Assembly (NCBI RefSeq): GCF_026109735.1
Contig: NZ_CP069620.1
Span: 3,224,001-3,288,000 of the forward strand
Direction: 5' to 3'
Source: Salinimicrobium tongyeongense
GTDB taxonomy: Bacteria > Bacteroidota > Bacteroidia > Flavobacteriales > Flavobacteriaceae
DNA: 64,000 bases
Part shown: piece after piece, positions 40,941-50,781 of the stretch
Layout of the letters: the number at the start of each line of letters is the position of its first letter
Numbering within the stretch: the stretch's first letter is position 1
Notes under the pieces: generated by a model
The model's database searches: none
Told to the model about the DNA's origin: nothing
Seen by the model: only the letters and a program-made list of their open reading frames with translations
Program-made: the position numbers and the translations under genes

Positions 40941-43376
40941 TTAAATTATACTGTTTATGCTATTGTAATCCAGGTAATATACAAGTCTTAACGAAAGATT
41001 ATGTCTTGCGGGTTGTTTAAACAGGTTGTCTACACTTTCTAAATAAGCCAGTTCGCTCTGTTTATCTACATTAAATAGAGAATTTCTATAAAGCAGGATC
41101 ATTTCGCTGCCGGGGGCAAAACGCCACTGGTAGCTAAGATCGAGGTTCCAGATGTTGAAGTTGGCATCGGGATTATTTTCTTCGCTCAGGTTACCATCGT
41201 AAGAAACCAATTCGCCGTTATCCTGCAATCGACTAAAACTGTCATCGGCAAAATTTGCTGAAGACCAGAAGTTCCTGAAGCTCAGGTTCAACGCCTGCCT
41301 GTTGGTGAAGTTGTAGCTGCCCTGCAGGGAATTTTCGATACTCTTCATATCCCGGGTGCCAAAAATGACATTTTTGGGAAGTAATCCTACAAAACTTTCC
41401 CGGTTATTTTCTTCCATGAACTCGAAGGAATAAATGAGCATAAACCGGTTGCTAATCCTCAAACGGGGGCTAAAACTGAAGTTGAGCTGCCCGTGCGGGC
41501 TTCCCAGGTACTTGTTGTACCCAAGGCGGGAATCTATGGCGATCCTTTTTCGGTAATCTGAAGAGATCCAGGCTTCAGCCAGAGCATTTTCAGGATATTT
41601 TATAAAAGTATTATCGCGACGGGGTTCAAAAAAGTCTTTAAAAGGAGTGCTGTAGTTAACATTTCCTCCAAAAGCAAACCTTTCGCGGGTCATTCCGAAG
41701 AAACTTGATCCGAAATTATTGGTAACGGCAATATCGGGATCATAGCGGCGCTGGTGGTCGCCGTAAAACTGGATATTGTACTCGTTAAATATCCCGCGGG
41801 GCTCAAAAATGCGGTAAGAGGCTTCCCAGTTGAAGTTGCTGTAGTTGTTCACAAAATTCACCCCAAGGTCGTTGATATCGTAGGTTTTATTGGCAAATTC
41901 GTGAGAGATCCCATACCTGAATTTTCCTTTTGTCCTTGAAAAAGCCAGTTGGGAGGCAAATCCTGTCTTGTTACTTTCAGCATAATTGATGCGGCTCATC
42001 TTGGCTTCCCCCGAAAAATTAAAGGAACTGCCGCGGTTGTACACATCAAACAAAAAGCCGGTCACATTGGCATCCCTAAAATGGCCTTCGCGAATTACGT
42101 TGGTATTGATGAGGGAAACAGAAGATTTCTGGTCAAACTGCTGGTCGAGCACAAAAATATTGTAGTTGGCCAGGGGCTCGGTAATTAGTTCTCTTTGTTC
42201 GCCGGTAATCTGGTTGTAGTAAACTGCCTTCTGGCGTTCGGTGATGGCGTTAAAAAATCCAATGCCCAGGCCGCCTTTAGTTCTTCCGGAGATCTTCAGG
42301 GCGTTGAGAAGGTTGGTGGTTTCAGGATTTTCGAGGATTTCTTCATTTTCCAGACGGGCATCCTGCGCATCATTAAAACCCAAAGGCGTGTCGCCTATTC
42401 GGCGGGAATAAAAAAGATCTCCTTTGGTAAAGAGTTCTGTTCCTTCAGTAAAAAAGGCCCTGTTCTCACCAAACGTCTGCTCGAAGGGGCCAAGATTCAA
42501 TTCCACTTCATCATAAGCCGTTTGGCCAAAATCGGGGATCAAAGTGGCATCCAGGGTAAAGGCATCGTTAATTCCGTATTTTAGGTCCATCCCGGCATTA
42601 AAAGCCGTGCTGGTCTCATTGTCAATATGGTCTACTTCTCCCGAAATGTAGGGATAAAAACTGAGCCTAACGGGCGCATCTATATTTTCTACCCCCTCTA
42701 AAATGCCATTATAGTGGGTGCTTTCGCCAACCGACTTGTTGATGTAATTCCAAACGTAGGTCTCATTGAGGTGGCTAATATGCCTTCCCAGCTGCATGCT
42801 CCACAACTGATCTTTACCTCCCGGAAACCGAATGGCCGAGTAGGGGATCTGCATTTCTACGTACCAGCCATTGGCATCTGTAGATACCCTGGCTTCCCAA
42901 ACCGCGTTAAAGGCAAAATCTTCGTTCTCCCTTTTCATTTTTGCATCGGCAAGTGTCCCGGCGGCAGTCACGTAAAAGCGCGTCTGGTTCTCGCCATCAT
43001 TATAGGTGTTGAGATCAAAAAAGAAATAATCGGCAGTTGGCAAATTATCTCGCTGGGCAAATTCACGCCTTATTTTTGCAGGTTCATGGTCGTAGAGAAA
43101 AGCGGCCAGGTAAATGGCTTCATTAGTATAAGCTATTTTGACCTTTGTGGGATGTGTGCTGCGGGAGGGTGTGCCATCGCCAGGTTCGTACATCACAAAA
43201 TTACCCGCACCGGGAACATCTTCCCAGACTTCATCATTCAAAATACCATCAACCTGAGGTTTGGTTGCAATTCTTGTAGCGGTGTAGGTTTTTTTCTTCG
43301 GAAGTTCAGTTTGTTGGCCAAAAAGGGAGCCTGTAATCAAAAGAAATAATGGTAACAGCAGATATTTACAGAGCAT
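40941..43376 (-). CDS. DUF5916 outer-membrane protein with CBM9-like domain
   Basis: 811 residues. Signal peptide ([17 protein letters not shown]), then a carbohydrate-binding-family-9-like domain (about 30-220) with [16 protein letters not shown] and [18 protein letters not shown]5916 beta-barrel follows (about 240-811), rich in alternating aromatic strands and ending in [15 protein letters not shown]. Common in marine Bacteroidetes, with unknown ligand. Twenty-five bases separate it from the lolD-like gene. It contains a perfect copy of the recurring dyad (41360-41376). Confidence 0.85.
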   Translation of the reverse strand: MLCKYLLLPLFLLITGSLFGQQTELPKKKTYTATRIATKPQVDGILNDEVWEDVPGAGNFVMYEPGDGTPSRSTHPTKVKIAYTNEAIYLAAFLYDHEPAKIRREFAQRDNLPTADYFFFDLNTYNDGENQTRFYVTAAGTLADAKMKRENEDFAFNAVWEARVSTDANGWYVEMQIPYSAIRFPGGKDQLWSMQLGRHISHLNETYVWNYINKSVGESTHYNGILEGVENIDAPVRLSFYPYISGEVDHIDNETSTAFNAGMDLKYGINDAFTLDATLIPDFGQTAYDEVELNLGPFEQTFGENRAFFTEGTELFTKGDLFYSRRIGDTPLGFNDAQDARLENEEILENPETTNLLNALKISGRTKGGLGIGFFNAITERQKAVYYNQITGEQRELITEPLANYNIFVLDQQFDQKSSVSLINTNVIREGHFRDANVTGFLFDVYNRGSSFNFSGEAKMSRINYAESNKTGFASQLAFSRTKGKFRYGISHEFANKTYDINDLGVNFVNNYSNFNWEASYRIFEPRGIFNEYNIQFYGDHQRRYDPDIAVTNNFGSSFFGMTRERFAFGGNVNYSTPFKDFFEPRRDNTFIKYPENALAEAWISSDYRKRIAIDSRLGYNKYLGSPHGQLNFSFSPRLRISNRFMLIYSFEFMEENNRESFVGLLPKNVIFGTRDMKSIENSLQGSYNFTNRQALNLSFRNFWSSANFADDSFSRLQDNGELVSYDGNLSEENNPDANFNIWNLDLSYQWRFAPGSEMILLYRNSLFNVDKQSELAYLESVDNLFKQPARHNLSLRLVYYLDYNSINSII
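41360..41376. repeat. Recurring 17-base dyad, perfect copy inside a gene
   Basis: CAAAAATG-A-CATTTTTG, flanked by a further C/G pair on each side (CCAAA...TTTGG). It is within the DUF5916 coding region, where it encodes part of PKNVIFG. Confidence 0.75.
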
Positions 43377-43484
43377 AGGGTGTTATTAAAGGCAAATTTA
43401 TACCGCAATTGCAATGTTACGAAATCCTGAAATTTTATAATTGTAAGGTTCGTTGTTTTTCCCTATTTTTTGGAAAAACAAAAC

Positions 43485-44036
43485 ATGGAAGAAAAACAAT
43501 TGGAAAAGGCAACTTTGGCCGGAGGATGTTTTTGGTGTACCGAAGCTGTCTTTCAAAGGATAGAAGGTGTGAAACAGGTGACTTCGGGCTTTACCGGCGG
43601 GCATATTAAAAACCCGCCATACCGGGAAGTGGTTACCGGAAGAACCGGGCACGCCGAATCTATAGAGATAAAATTTGATCCCGAAGTTGTCACTTTTGAG
43701 GAACTACTGTATATGTTCTTTGCCACACATGATCCCACCACCTTAAACCGGCAGCAGAACGATGTGGGCACCCATTACCGAAGCGCTATTTTTTACCATT
43801 CTGAAGCTCAAAAAGAAACTGCTGAAAAAGTGGTGAAAAAACTGGAGGAAGAAGAAACTTTTAAAGATCCCATAGTAACTGAAATCGCCCCCGCCAAAGA
43901 ATTTTATGTGGCCGAGCAGGAACATCACGATTATTACAACCAAAACCGGAATCAGCCTTATTGCCGGGTGATCATTGACCCAAAAGTGCAGAAACTCAGG
44001 CATACCTTTTCCCAAAAGGTAAAAACCGAGGCTTAA
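43485..44036 (+). CDS. msrA: Peptide methionine sulfoxide reductase MsrA
   Basis: 183 residues from ATG 43485 (MEEKQLEKATLAGG). Reduces Met-S-sulfoxide in proteins and free Met. The active-site block GGCFWCTEAVF has the catalytic Cys, and YRSAIFYHS and EFYVAEQEHHDYY are the other signatures. The frame is open further upstream to a TTG, but TATTTTTTG at 43464-43472 resembles the promoter -7 box, so the ATG is preferred. No MsrB is fused. Confidence 0.95.
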   Translation: MEEKQLEKATLAGGCFWCTEAVFQRIEGVKQVTSGFTGGHIKNPPYREVVTGRTGHAESIEIKFDPEVVTFEELLYMFFATHDPTTLNRQQNDVGTHYRSAIFYHSEAQKETAEKVVKKLEEEETFKDPIVTEIAPAKEFYVAEQEHHDYYNQNRNQPYCRVIIDPKVQKLRHTFSQKVKTEA

Positions 44037-44080
44037 AAATGGCACCTTTCTTGTATTAGATCGTAAAAAGCAAAATACAG

Positions 44081-44389
44081 ATGAACACCAATAAAAAGAA
44101 GTTATTGATCAAAGGACTGGTTTACGACGCTATTGGTATGGCAAGTGGGGCAGTGCCGTTAGTTGGAGGATTTCTTGATCTTTTGTGGGCTCCTTACGCC
44201 GCAAAGAAAATGTCGGCCATGTACCCGGGCAAAAAGGGGAAATTAGCCTCTGCTCTGGTTTTTATTGAAGAGATACTGCCATTTAGTGATATCATTCCCA
44301 CATTTACACTTATGTGGCTTTATACTTTCTTATGGCAAAATGACGAGGAATTTGGAGAACTGCGTCCTATTGAAGTTAGAGTAAAGTAG
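44081..44389 (+). CDS. Small conserved membrane protein of unknown function
   Basis: 102 residues with hydrophobic stretches at 13-35 (YDAIGMASGAVPLVGGFLDLLW) and 58-85 (LVFIEEILPFSDIIPTFTLMW), a basic middle (KKMSAMYPGKKGK) and an acidic end. It resembles small flavobacterial proteins without an assigned family. It lies 44 bases after msrA and could be cotranscribed. Confidence 0.68.
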   Translation: MNTNKKKLLIKGLVYDAIGMASGAVPLVGGFLDLLWAPYAAKKMSAMYPGKKGKLASALVFIEEILPFSDIIPTFTLMWLYTFLWQNDEEFGELRPIEVRVK

Positions 44390-44407
44390 TTGAATTTTTA
44401 TAAATTG

Positions 44408-44442
44408 AAAAAGCCGGTTGTTTTTGAACAACCGGCTTTTTT
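44408..44442. terminator. Bidirectional intrinsic terminator
   Basis: Stem of 15 pairs, arms from AAAAAGCCGGTTGTT and its complement around TTTG, ending in a T-run. It separates the plus-strand small membrane gene from the convergent TonB receptor gene. Confidence 0.93.
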
Positions 44443-44458
44443 GTATTTGCTTCACAAT

Positions 44459-46747
44459 TTAGAACTTCACTCCCAAACCAAAAGATATATTTCTTCCCAT
44501 ATTGGGAATTCCGTCGGGTTTTAATCTTGAAAGATGTGAAATGTAGGTCTTGTTGAGCAGGTTGGTTCCGGCAAGTTTCACTTGCACCCGGGCTGTACCC
44601 ATAGCTATAGAAGTTCCTATTCCGGCGTTTAAAAGGGAATAGCCGGGAGTCTCGGTTTCAAAAAATCCGGTGTTGTTCTGATCAAAAACCGATTTCAAGC
44701 TAAGGCTTACATATGTGTCTTTTAATGTTTCTTTGTCAGCCAGTTCCACCCAAATAGTGTTCAGGACAGATTGTGCAGGGATTAAAGGAAGGTAATCTCC
44801 ATTGTCCTGTTCCCCAATAACCAGTTCATAGTTGCTTTCAAAGTGTAACCAGTCTAAAGGATGAGGGTGTATATGCAATCCAACTTCCCCACCATAGAGC
44901 TTCGCATTATTTTGCAGGTACTCAAAAACAGGATTTTCATCCATAAATTCCCCGGTAGGATTAAGGAAGATATAATTGTTTATGGAGTTGTAAAACGCAT
45001 TGGCAGAAAGCTCGAAATGCTGATTCCTGTATTCGAGAGCCAGGTCTAACTGATAATTCTGTTCATTTTCCAGATCGCGGTTTCCAATTTCAAACCTGTT
45101 GGTCCCATGGTGACTTCCGTAAGAAGTGAGTTCGGCAAGGTTAGGCGCCCTAAATCCGGTAGCGAGGTTAAGCCTGGAGGTAAGGTTGGGGGTAAGGTCA
45201 ACTTTTACACCTAAAGCACCGTTATAGCTGTTAAAATCCCTTTCTAGAGCTGCAACTTCAGTTTCGGTATCGTGATTTTCATAAGCTTCCGAAGAAATTC
45301 TCCTGAAGTCATAGCGCAGCCCGGCCTGAAAGTCGATTTTGTCAAGATGGTAATGAGTGGTGGCCAAAACACCTGCATCGGTGGTGCGGGCATTGGGGAT
45401 GAGGATCTCTTCGGCCATATTCTCATTAGTCTGGAACATTCCCTGTACTCCAACAATCGTAGAAAATTTACCACGGGCCGGAAAATGGTATTTTACATCA
45501 TAATTTATGGTTTCCAGGTGCATTTCGAGAGCAGGCTCACCTTCTGGGTGCTCTTCGTGTTCATCATGCCCCTCATGTTCATGCTCTTCTTCTTGCTCAT
45601 GTTCTTCTTCGTGCTCTTCATGGTGAGCATCTTCAAATTCTTTCCGGTTGTTAAAGAGGTAACCAATCTTTACATCAAGGCTGGATTCATTGAAGTAAAA
45701 AGAATTGTCAAGGCTCAAAATATGATTGTCTACCTGCTGGTAAGGCAGCATTTTACTTTTGGAAGTGCTCTGTACCCCAATTTCTTCCGGAATGCCCGAG
45801 CGGCTACTGTTAAGGTTGTAGCGCAGGTCTCCTTTGTAGTTTTCATCCCGGTATCCTATACCGCCCTTAAGATCGTATTCGGTGAAGCGGGTGTTGGTCA
45901 CTCTTCTTTCGTCGCCGGTCTCATAGTCGCTGTGCGTGGCAAGGTTAGCGCGAAGCAGGTATTTGAATTTTTCGCCAGATGTTTTCACCCCGGCGTTTGC
46001 TTCAAAACCTTCAGTATTGGAGTAATAGGCAGTTTGAGCATCAACAATGGTTTCACCGCCTGGTGCAAAACGTTCGGGGTTAAGGTATAAAACCCCGCCC
46101 AGGGCATCGCTTCCGTAGAGAAGGGAAGCAGGGCCTTTAATTACTTCTACGCTTTCTACACCAGAACTGCTCAATCCCAGCCCGTGTTCGTCTCCAAACT
46201 GCTGGTTCTCCAAACGAACACCCTGGGCATATACCAGCACGCGATTAGAACTTAAACCCCTAATAACGGGTTTCCCGATAGAAGTTCCTGTGGTTATGCT
46301 TTCTACTCCTGCAATCTGGCTCAAACCGTCGGTAAGGCCATTAACTCCGCCGCGCTCCAGGCTTTCCACAGTCATTCTTTCCACTTTCATGACGTTCTCG
46401 CTTTGCAGTTGATGAAAAGGGGTAGAGACAATGATTTCTTCCATCTCTATGGCGGTGGGCTCAAGTTCGATTTGAAGCCCTGTAGCCCCGGGAAGTTGAA
46501 ACTTAAAGGTTCGGGTGCCGTAACCCAGCGAAGAGATGACGATGGAATAAGTGCCTTCAGATAAATTATCCAGGGAAAAATTTCCTGAGAGGTCGGTAAT
46601 GGTACTGCGTTCCGGCTTTTGAAGCTGAATGGCAGCTCCAACAATGGGTCCGCCTGTGTTGGTATCTATGACTGTGCCGCTGGCTGAATACTGGCTATAG
46701 GTAGTTGTGGCCACTAATAATAGCAGCCCAAAAATGATATTTTTCAT
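44459..46747 (-). CDS. TonB-dependent receptor with histidine-rich loop, likely metal uptake
   Basis: 762 residues. Signal peptide (LLLLVATTTYS-Q), a CarboxypepD-type regulatory domain (25-95), plug (about 110-220; GVESITTGTSIGKPVIRGLSSNRV) and a 22-strand-type barrel ending in ISFGLGVKF. A loop at about 370-405 is packed with His and Glu (runs such as HHEEHEEEHEQEEEHEHEGH), as in zinc receptors of the ZnuD type. The substrate is therefore probably Zn2+ or another transition metal (inference). It is preceded by a small His-containing secreted protein on the same strand. Confidence 0.88.
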   Translation of the reverse strand: MKNIIFGLLLLVATTTYSQYSASGTVIDTNTGGPIVGAAIQLQKPERSTITDLSGNFSLDNLSEGTYSIVISSLGYGTRTFKFQLPGATGLQIELEPTAIEMEEIIVSTPFHQLQSENVMKVERMTVESLERGGVNGLTDGLSQIAGVESITTGTSIGKPVIRGLSSNRVLVYAQGVRLENQQFGDEHGLGLSSSGVESVEVIKGPASLLYGSDALGGVLYLNPERFAPGGETIVDAQTAYYSNTEGFEANAGVKTSGEKFKYLLRANLATHSDYETGDERRVTNTRFTEYDLKGGIGYRDENYKGDLRYNLNSSRSGIPEEIGVQSTSKSKMLPYQQVDNHILSLDNSFYFNESSLDVKIGYLFNNRKEFEDAHHEEHEEEHEQEEEHEHEGHDEHEEHPEGEPALEMHLETINYDVKYHFPARGKFSTIVGVQGMFQTNENMAEEILIPNARTTDAGVLATTHYHLDKIDFQAGLRYDFRRISSEAYENHDTETEVAALERDFNSYNGALGVKVDLTPNLTSRLNLATGFRAPNLAELTSYGSHHGTNRFEIGNRDLENEQNYQLDLALEYRNQHFELSANAFYNSINNYIFLNPTGEFMDENPVFEYLQNNAKLYGGEVGLHIHPHPLDWLHFESNYELVIGEQDNGDYLPLIPAQSVLNTIWVELADKETLKDTYVSLSLKSVFDQNNTGFFETETPGYSLLNAGIGTSIAMGTARVQVKLAGTNLLNKTYISHLSRLKPDGIPNMGRNISFGLGVKF

Positions 46748-46793
46748 GGGTATTTTTAAATACGTTTATAATTCAAAAAGTCTTCAATAGGTT

Positions 46794-47111
46794 TTAAGCC
46801 AGGGCAGGGGGTGCTCGCAGCGAAAAATGAAGTTTTTGAAACGTACTCAAATAGAGGTATTCCTTCTTTAGGTGAAGGCTTCTTACTTCGGGTTCATATA
46901 AAGACCACGAAGCTGGAGATGGAAATGAGAAAGGATTTTGCTGAAAGTGAAAGATATCACAGTCTACGCTATCCTGATGTATATGAGATTCGGCGTAATG
47001 GTTACAGGTGTAATGTTTGTGGCCCGCAAAAATATGCGCAAGGTCTACTGCCGAAGGAAACAGGATCAAACCTGTAAACAGCACCAGGGTTATTTTTTGC
47101 CACAGCTTCAT
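46794..47111 (-). CDS. Small secreted His/Cys-containing protein, partner of the TonB receptor
   Basis: 105 residues with an N-terminal hydrophobic segment (ITLVLFTGLILFPSAVDLAH). A metal-ligand-like cluster follows: H-x-F-x-x-H-x-H-x-x-C-N-H, then ESHIHQDSVDCDIFHF. The rest is of low complexity. Forty-six bases separate it from the TonB receptor. Proteins of this kind commonly sit before His-rich receptors in flavobacteria, so it may be a periplasmic metal carrier; the family is not named. Confidence 0.68.
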   Translation of the reverse strand: MKLWQKITLVLFTGLILFPSAVDLAHIFAGHKHYTCNHYAESHIHQDSVDCDIFHFQQNPFSFPSPASWSLYEPEVRSLHLKKEYLYLSTFQKLHFSLRAPPALA

Positions 47112-47112
47112 A

Positions 47113-47430
47113 TTACTTCAAAATTCTGCCTAAGCCCATTCGGGAAAGCATGTTTTTTTCGAATTGCCAAAAAAACCTGAACTGTCCAAAGAGCCAGCCA
47201 TACAGCACCAGAAGAACCTGGTAGACCGGGAATATCATGAGCAGGCGTAAAGCGTAATAACTTATTGCCCCTAAAATGTCTGCGGAAAAGCTCATGCGAT
47301 TGAGCCCTATGAACTCCAACACCGGCCTTGCCACAAACAGGGATGAGGAACCTGTAAGACCGAAGACGATGAAAATAATGAAAATTTGCCAGTTGGAAGA
47401 AATCCCCCAGCGTTGCTTCAATTTGTTCAT
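47113..47430 (-). CDS. DUF6787 family membrane protein
   Basis: 105 residues, opening with NKLKQRWGISSNWQIFIIFIVFG, two or three membrane segments and a basic amphipathic end (FRFFWQFEKNMLSRMG). The family is confined to Bacteroidetes; I recall it being mislabelled prolipoprotein diacylglyceryl transferase. No function known. An overlapping frame one base off (47108-47437) is not the real gene. Confidence 0.75.
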   Translation of the reverse strand: MNKLKQRWGISSNWQIFIIFIVFGLTGSSSLFVARPVLEFIGLNRMSFSADILGAISYYALRLLMIFPVYQVLLVLYGWLFGQFRFFWQFEKNMLSRMGLGRILK

Positions 47431-47493
47431 GCGGCAAATATAAAAAAGAATATTAATAAGTACGTCCCGCTCTCAGGTTTATACATTTCTGAC

Positions 47494-47919
47494 TCACAAT
47501 CTCGTAGGTACCGAAAACCGCTGATTGTATTTTTGGGAGAGGTAAACAAAGTAATTGTACAGCTTGTAATTCACGTCGTAACCGTAGTTGATGTCGGGGT
47601 CATAATTGATCTCCATCTCGTAAATATTCGGGTTGTAAAGCTGGGGGCTCCTCACCCTGTTATTGTAATCGGTAACCAGAAACCGGTTCTTATTTTCGAG
47701 GTAACTCAGCGAGTGGTAACCTTCGGGCCGTGCCACGGCATTGAGAAAATAGGAATAGCCGGGATCAATTATAATGATCTCATACTCAAGGCTGTCATTG
47801 GCAATTCGAACGGTATCATTCTGAACTGTAGCTGCTTGTGTATCAAAATTCCGCTCTTTGGTAGAAGAGCAGCTATAAATAGCCAGTCCTAAAAAAACTA
47901 TGTACAGCAGGTTTTTCAT
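47494..47919 (-). CDS. DUF6146 family lipoprotein
   Basis: 141 residues. Lipoprotein signal ending in AIYS-C (C17) predicts lipidation. The mature part begins with a polar linker, then the compact YEIIIIDPGYSYFLNAVARPEGYHS block and a Tyr/Asn-rich tail (YGYDVNYKLYNYFVYLSQKYNQRF). Function unknown; family typical of Flavobacteriia. Confidence 0.75.
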   Translation of the reverse strand: MKNLLYIVFLGLAIYSCSSTKERNFDTQAATVQNDTVRIANDSLEYEIIIIDPGYSYFLNAVARPEGYHSLSYLENKNRFLVTDYNNRVRSPQLYNPNIYEMEINYDPDINYGYDVNYKLYNYFVYLSQKYNQRFSVPTRL

Positions 47920-47922
47920 ATC

Positions 47923-48534
47923 TTATCCTTTAAAGAAATCGCCTAATCCTTTAGGCTTATCTTTATCACCAAAGATCTTGCCAGCTACATCTTTTGCAAT
48001 TTTTCCGCCTTTATCTGAATTCATAAAAGTCTCGAGCATAGATTGATCATGTGAAGAATTTGTTCCCAGCACAGAACCTACAAGGCTTGATATGCCGCTA
48101 CTGCTTTCAATGTTTTCTTTTCTTTTTTGCCTGCCCAGCAGCCCCATAACTACGGGTGCGGCCATCTGGAGAAGTTTGTTCACTTTAGCCGGGTCCATTC
48201 CTGTTGCCGAACCCACTGCCGACGCTATTTTTGACTGGCTGCCGCCCAAAACATGGCCTAAGATCCCCGAACCTTCTCCCAACAAACCTGAAAGTCTGCC
48301 ACTGCCAATCTTTTCGAGGACAGAGCCGTCATGTTTATCTTTGTCCAGTTCCTTTTTCAGGTTTTGGGCACCTTCGGGAGAATCGGTGTTTTTTTTAAGT
48401 GCCCCCATGATCATGGGAAGTGCCATCCCCAGCACCGATTTCACCTTATTGGGCGACTCGTTTACTTCTTCACTTGATTTCTGAATAAATTCCTTTCCTT
48501 TTTCAGTGTCTAAAAAATCTAATATTGAAGCCAT
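47923..48534 (-). CDS. DUF937 family protein
   Basis: 203 residues with glycine/serine-rich repeats. Two similar helical modules are seen, around MALPMIMGALKKNT (30-45) and LLQMAAPVVMGLLGRQ (110-125), each followed by a flexible GSG-type linker; this repetition is the hallmark of DUF937. Cytosolic, function unknown. It begins 4 bases upstream of the DUF6146 start region, so the two form one transcript. Confidence 0.83.
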   Translation of the reverse strand: MASILDFLDTEKGKEFIQKSSEEVNESPNKVKSVLGMALPMIMGALKKNTDSPEGAQNLKKELDKDKHDGSVLEKIGSGRLSGLLGEGSGILGHVLGGSQSKIASAVGSATGMDPAKVNKLLQMAAPVVMGLLGRQKRKENIESSSGISSLVGSVLGTNSSHDQSMLETFMNSDKGGKIAKDVAGKIFGDKDKPKGLGDFFKG

Positions 48535-48597
48535 CTTTTTCTTTTTAATTTACGAAAAATAAGATGCGCTCCTAAACGGAAATTGAGTTTTAACCAA

Positions 48598-48627
48598 AAA
48601 AAATGCTTCCTTTAACAGAAGCATTTT
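48598..48627 (-). terminator. Terminator downstream of the serA-like gene
   Basis: Inverted repeat AAAATGCTTC (48600-48609) / GAAGCATTTT (48618-48627) with an 8-base loop. Read on the minus strand, the second arm is followed by a run of T. Confidence 0.8.
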
Positions 48628-48650
48628 AAATATTTACACCTAATTATTAG

Positions 48651-49601
48651 TTACTTGAGCACCTTTATGATCTCATCGGCCAGTTCATAGCCAATCCTTT
48701 CCTGGGCTTCATTTGTAGCCGCACCAATGTGAGGACTTAAAGAGATCTTTCCGTTCATGAGTACTTTAATTGCCGGGCTGGGTTCCTCTTCAAAAGTATC
48801 GAGGCCAGCAAAAGCAACCTTCCCGCTGTCTAATGCTTCCACAAGGGCAACTTCGTCTACTACGCCGCCACGGGAGGCATTAATGATTCCCACCCCGTCT
48901 TTCATCTTCTCAATTTCTTCCCTTCCTAAAATGGGTTCTTTTTGAGCAGGCACATGGAGTGTGATAAAATCGGAATCTTCTATCAGCTGTTCTACAGGCT
49001 CAGTTTTTATGGGGATTTTTATTTCCTGATGGTTATAAAATTCTAAAGTGATCTCTGCTTCCCCTTCGGTACTGTCGCTGGCAATCACCTTCATGCCCAC
49101 TCCCAGGGCGATCTTTGCAACCTCCCGGCCTATACGCCCAAAGCCAATAATTCCAAGGGTTTTTCCGCGCAATTCACGGCCCCCTGCGTAACTCTTTTTT
49201 AGTTCCTTAAAGCGGGAATCTCCTTCAAGAGGCATATTCCGGTTAGAGTCGTGCAAAAACCGCACTCCGCCGTAAAGGTGGGCGAAAACAAGTTCGGCTA
49301 CAGAAGCCGATGAAGCTGCTGGCGTATTAAAAACATGTATGCCTTTGCTGCGGGCATATTCCACATCAATATTGTCCATTCCCACACCAGCACGACCAAT
49401 TATTTTTAACTGAGGGCAGGCGTTGATGATATCTTTGCGCACTTTGGTGCCACTGCGTACTATTAAACCCGAAATCTCATTCTCCTTGAGGAAATTAGCC
49501 AGTTGTTCCTGGGCTACTTTGGTAGTTATCACTTCAAATCCGGCTGCTTCGAGTTGTTTTTTTCCACCCGAAGCAATACCGTCGTTTGCTAAAATTTTCA
49601 T
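48651..49601 (-). CDS. serA: D-3-phosphoglycerate dehydrogenase-type 2-hydroxyacid dehydrogenase
   Basis: 316 residues, NAD-dependent, short form without an ACT domain. Rossmann signature GKTLGIIGFGRIGREVAKIA (about 143-162). Catalytic positions are Arg in SRGGVVDEVALV, Glu in EEEPSPA, and His in LSPHIGAATNEAQERI. Since serC lies directly upstream (16 bases), its role is the first step of serine synthesis from 3-phosphoglycerate. The short form is expected to lack serine feedback through ACT. Confidence 0.9.
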   Translation of the reverse strand: MKILANDGIASGGKKQLEAAGFEVITTKVAQEQLANFLKENEISGLIVRSGTKVRKDIINACPQLKIIGRAGVGMDNIDVEYARSKGIHVFNTPAASSASVAELVFAHLYGGVRFLHDSNRNMPLEGDSRFKELKKSYAGGRELRGKTLGIIGFGRIGREVAKIALGVGMKVIASDSTEGEAEITLEFYNHQEIKIPIKTEPVEQLIEDSDFITLHVPAQKEPILGREEIEKMKDGVGIINASRGGVVDEVALVEALDSGKVAFAGLDTFEEEPSPAIKVLMNGKISLSPHIGAATNEAQERIGYELADEIIKVLK

Positions 49602-49617
49602 TTAAAAGTTCTGTTTT

Positions 49618-50682
49618 TTAAGCTTTTCTTTCCAGTTCGCTCATCACGTCTACCAGCACCTGAACACTTTCCAGCGGCAAGGCATTGTAGATGGAAGCAC
49701 GATAACCTCCCACACTGCGGTGCCCGTTAAGGCCATTAATTCCGGCTTCCTTCCACATGGTGTCAAAAGTTTCCTTAAGATCGTCGTTCACCAGGTTAAA
49801 AGTAACGTTCATGGTAGATCGATCTTCCTTATCTGCATAGCCTTCAAAAAGCGGGTTTATATCAATTTCCGAATAAAGGAGGTTGGCTTTTTTCTCATTT
49901 TTTTCTTCAACTCCTGCAATCCCGCCGTTCTTTTTAAGCCACCTTAAAGTGAGCATAGACACATACACGGCATAAACAGCAGGGGTGTTGAACATGCTGG
50001 CTTTATTGAGGTGCACGCGGTAATCCATCATTGAAGGAACCGAACGCTCTACTTTCCCTAAAATATCTTCTTTTATGACCACCAGAGTAGTACCTGCAGG
50101 CCCCATGTTCTTTTGGGCACCGGCATAAATGAGGTCAAATTTTGAAAAATCCAACTGGCGAGAGAATATATCACTACTCATATCGCACACCATAGGTTTG
50201 GGCGTGTTCGGAAATTCCTTTATTTGGGTTCCGTAGATCGTGTTGTTGCTGGTACAATGAAAATAATCTACATCTGAAGGTATAAAATAACCTTTGGGGA
50301 TATACTTAAAATCCCTGTCGGCCGATGATGCCACTTCGGCAACCTCCCCAAAGAACTTAGCTTCTTTAATGGCTTTTGTGCTCCAGGTACCCGTATTGAG
50401 GTAAGCAGCTTTGGTTTTGAGCAGGTTGTATGGCGTCATGAGAAACTGCGTGCTTGCGCCGCCCTGCAGAAAAAGGGCTTTATAGCCTTTGCCTTCAAGC
50501 CCTAACAGTTCGAGGGCAAGGCTGCGGGCCTCTTCCATAACATCTACAAAATCTTTACTGCGGTGAGAGATCTCCAGGATAGATAAGCCTGAATTATTGA
50601 AATTTAATATTGCCTGTGATGCCTCCTCAAACACTTCCTGTGGAAGTATGCAGGGTCCGGCACTATAATTATGTTTTTTCAT
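49618..50682 (-). CDS. serC: Phosphoserine aminotransferase
   Basis: 354 residues, PLP-dependent class V. N-terminal KHNYSAGPCILPQEV, phosphate-binding LFLQGGASTQF, and the PLP-lysine in YAGAQKNMGPAGTTLV. The C-terminal GHRSVGGYRASIYNALPLESV is the SerC signature. It converts phosphohydroxypyruvate plus glutamate to phosphoserine. Operon with the serA-like gene. A CATATTTG box in minus orientation (50702-50709) may be the -7 element. Confidence 0.96.
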   Translation of the reverse strand: MKKHNYSAGPCILPQEVFEEASQAILNFNNSGLSILEISHRSKDFVDVMEEARSLALELLGLEGKGYKALFLQGGASTQFLMTPYNLLKTKAAYLNTGTWSTKAIKEAKFFGEVAEVASSADRDFKYIPKGYFIPSDVDYFHCTSNNTIYGTQIKEFPNTPKPMVCDMSSDIFSRQLDFSKFDLIYAGAQKNMGPAGTTLVVIKEDILGKVERSVPSMMDYRVHLNKASMFNTPAVYAVYVSMLTLRWLKKNGGIAGVEEKNEKKANLLYSEIDINPLFEGYADKEDRSTMNVTFNLVNDDLKETFDTMWKEAGINGLNGHRSVGGYRASIYNALPLESVQVLVDVMSELERKA

Positions 50683-50781
50683 ACTTGTTTTTTAACAGTT
50701 ACAAATATGAGAAAATCAAAAGCATTTTCTTGTTATTGAAATGATAATTTAGGGAATTTTACTGCGGAAAAATGCCGTTTT

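Noticed and set aside
42714-43349. Long plus-strand frame inside the DUF5916 gene
   Set aside because: Antisense to a complete gene with signal peptide and domain structure; no promoter or family match.
45272-46090. Long open frame on the plus strand inside the TonB receptor gene (272 codons)
   Set aside because: It is an antisense shadow with a hydrophobic, low-quality translation; the receptor frame has all family motifs.
47108-47437. Alternative frame over the DUF6787 gene
   Set aside because: Almost the same span on the same strand but out of frame; the 47113-47430 frame has the family N-terminus and membrane segments.
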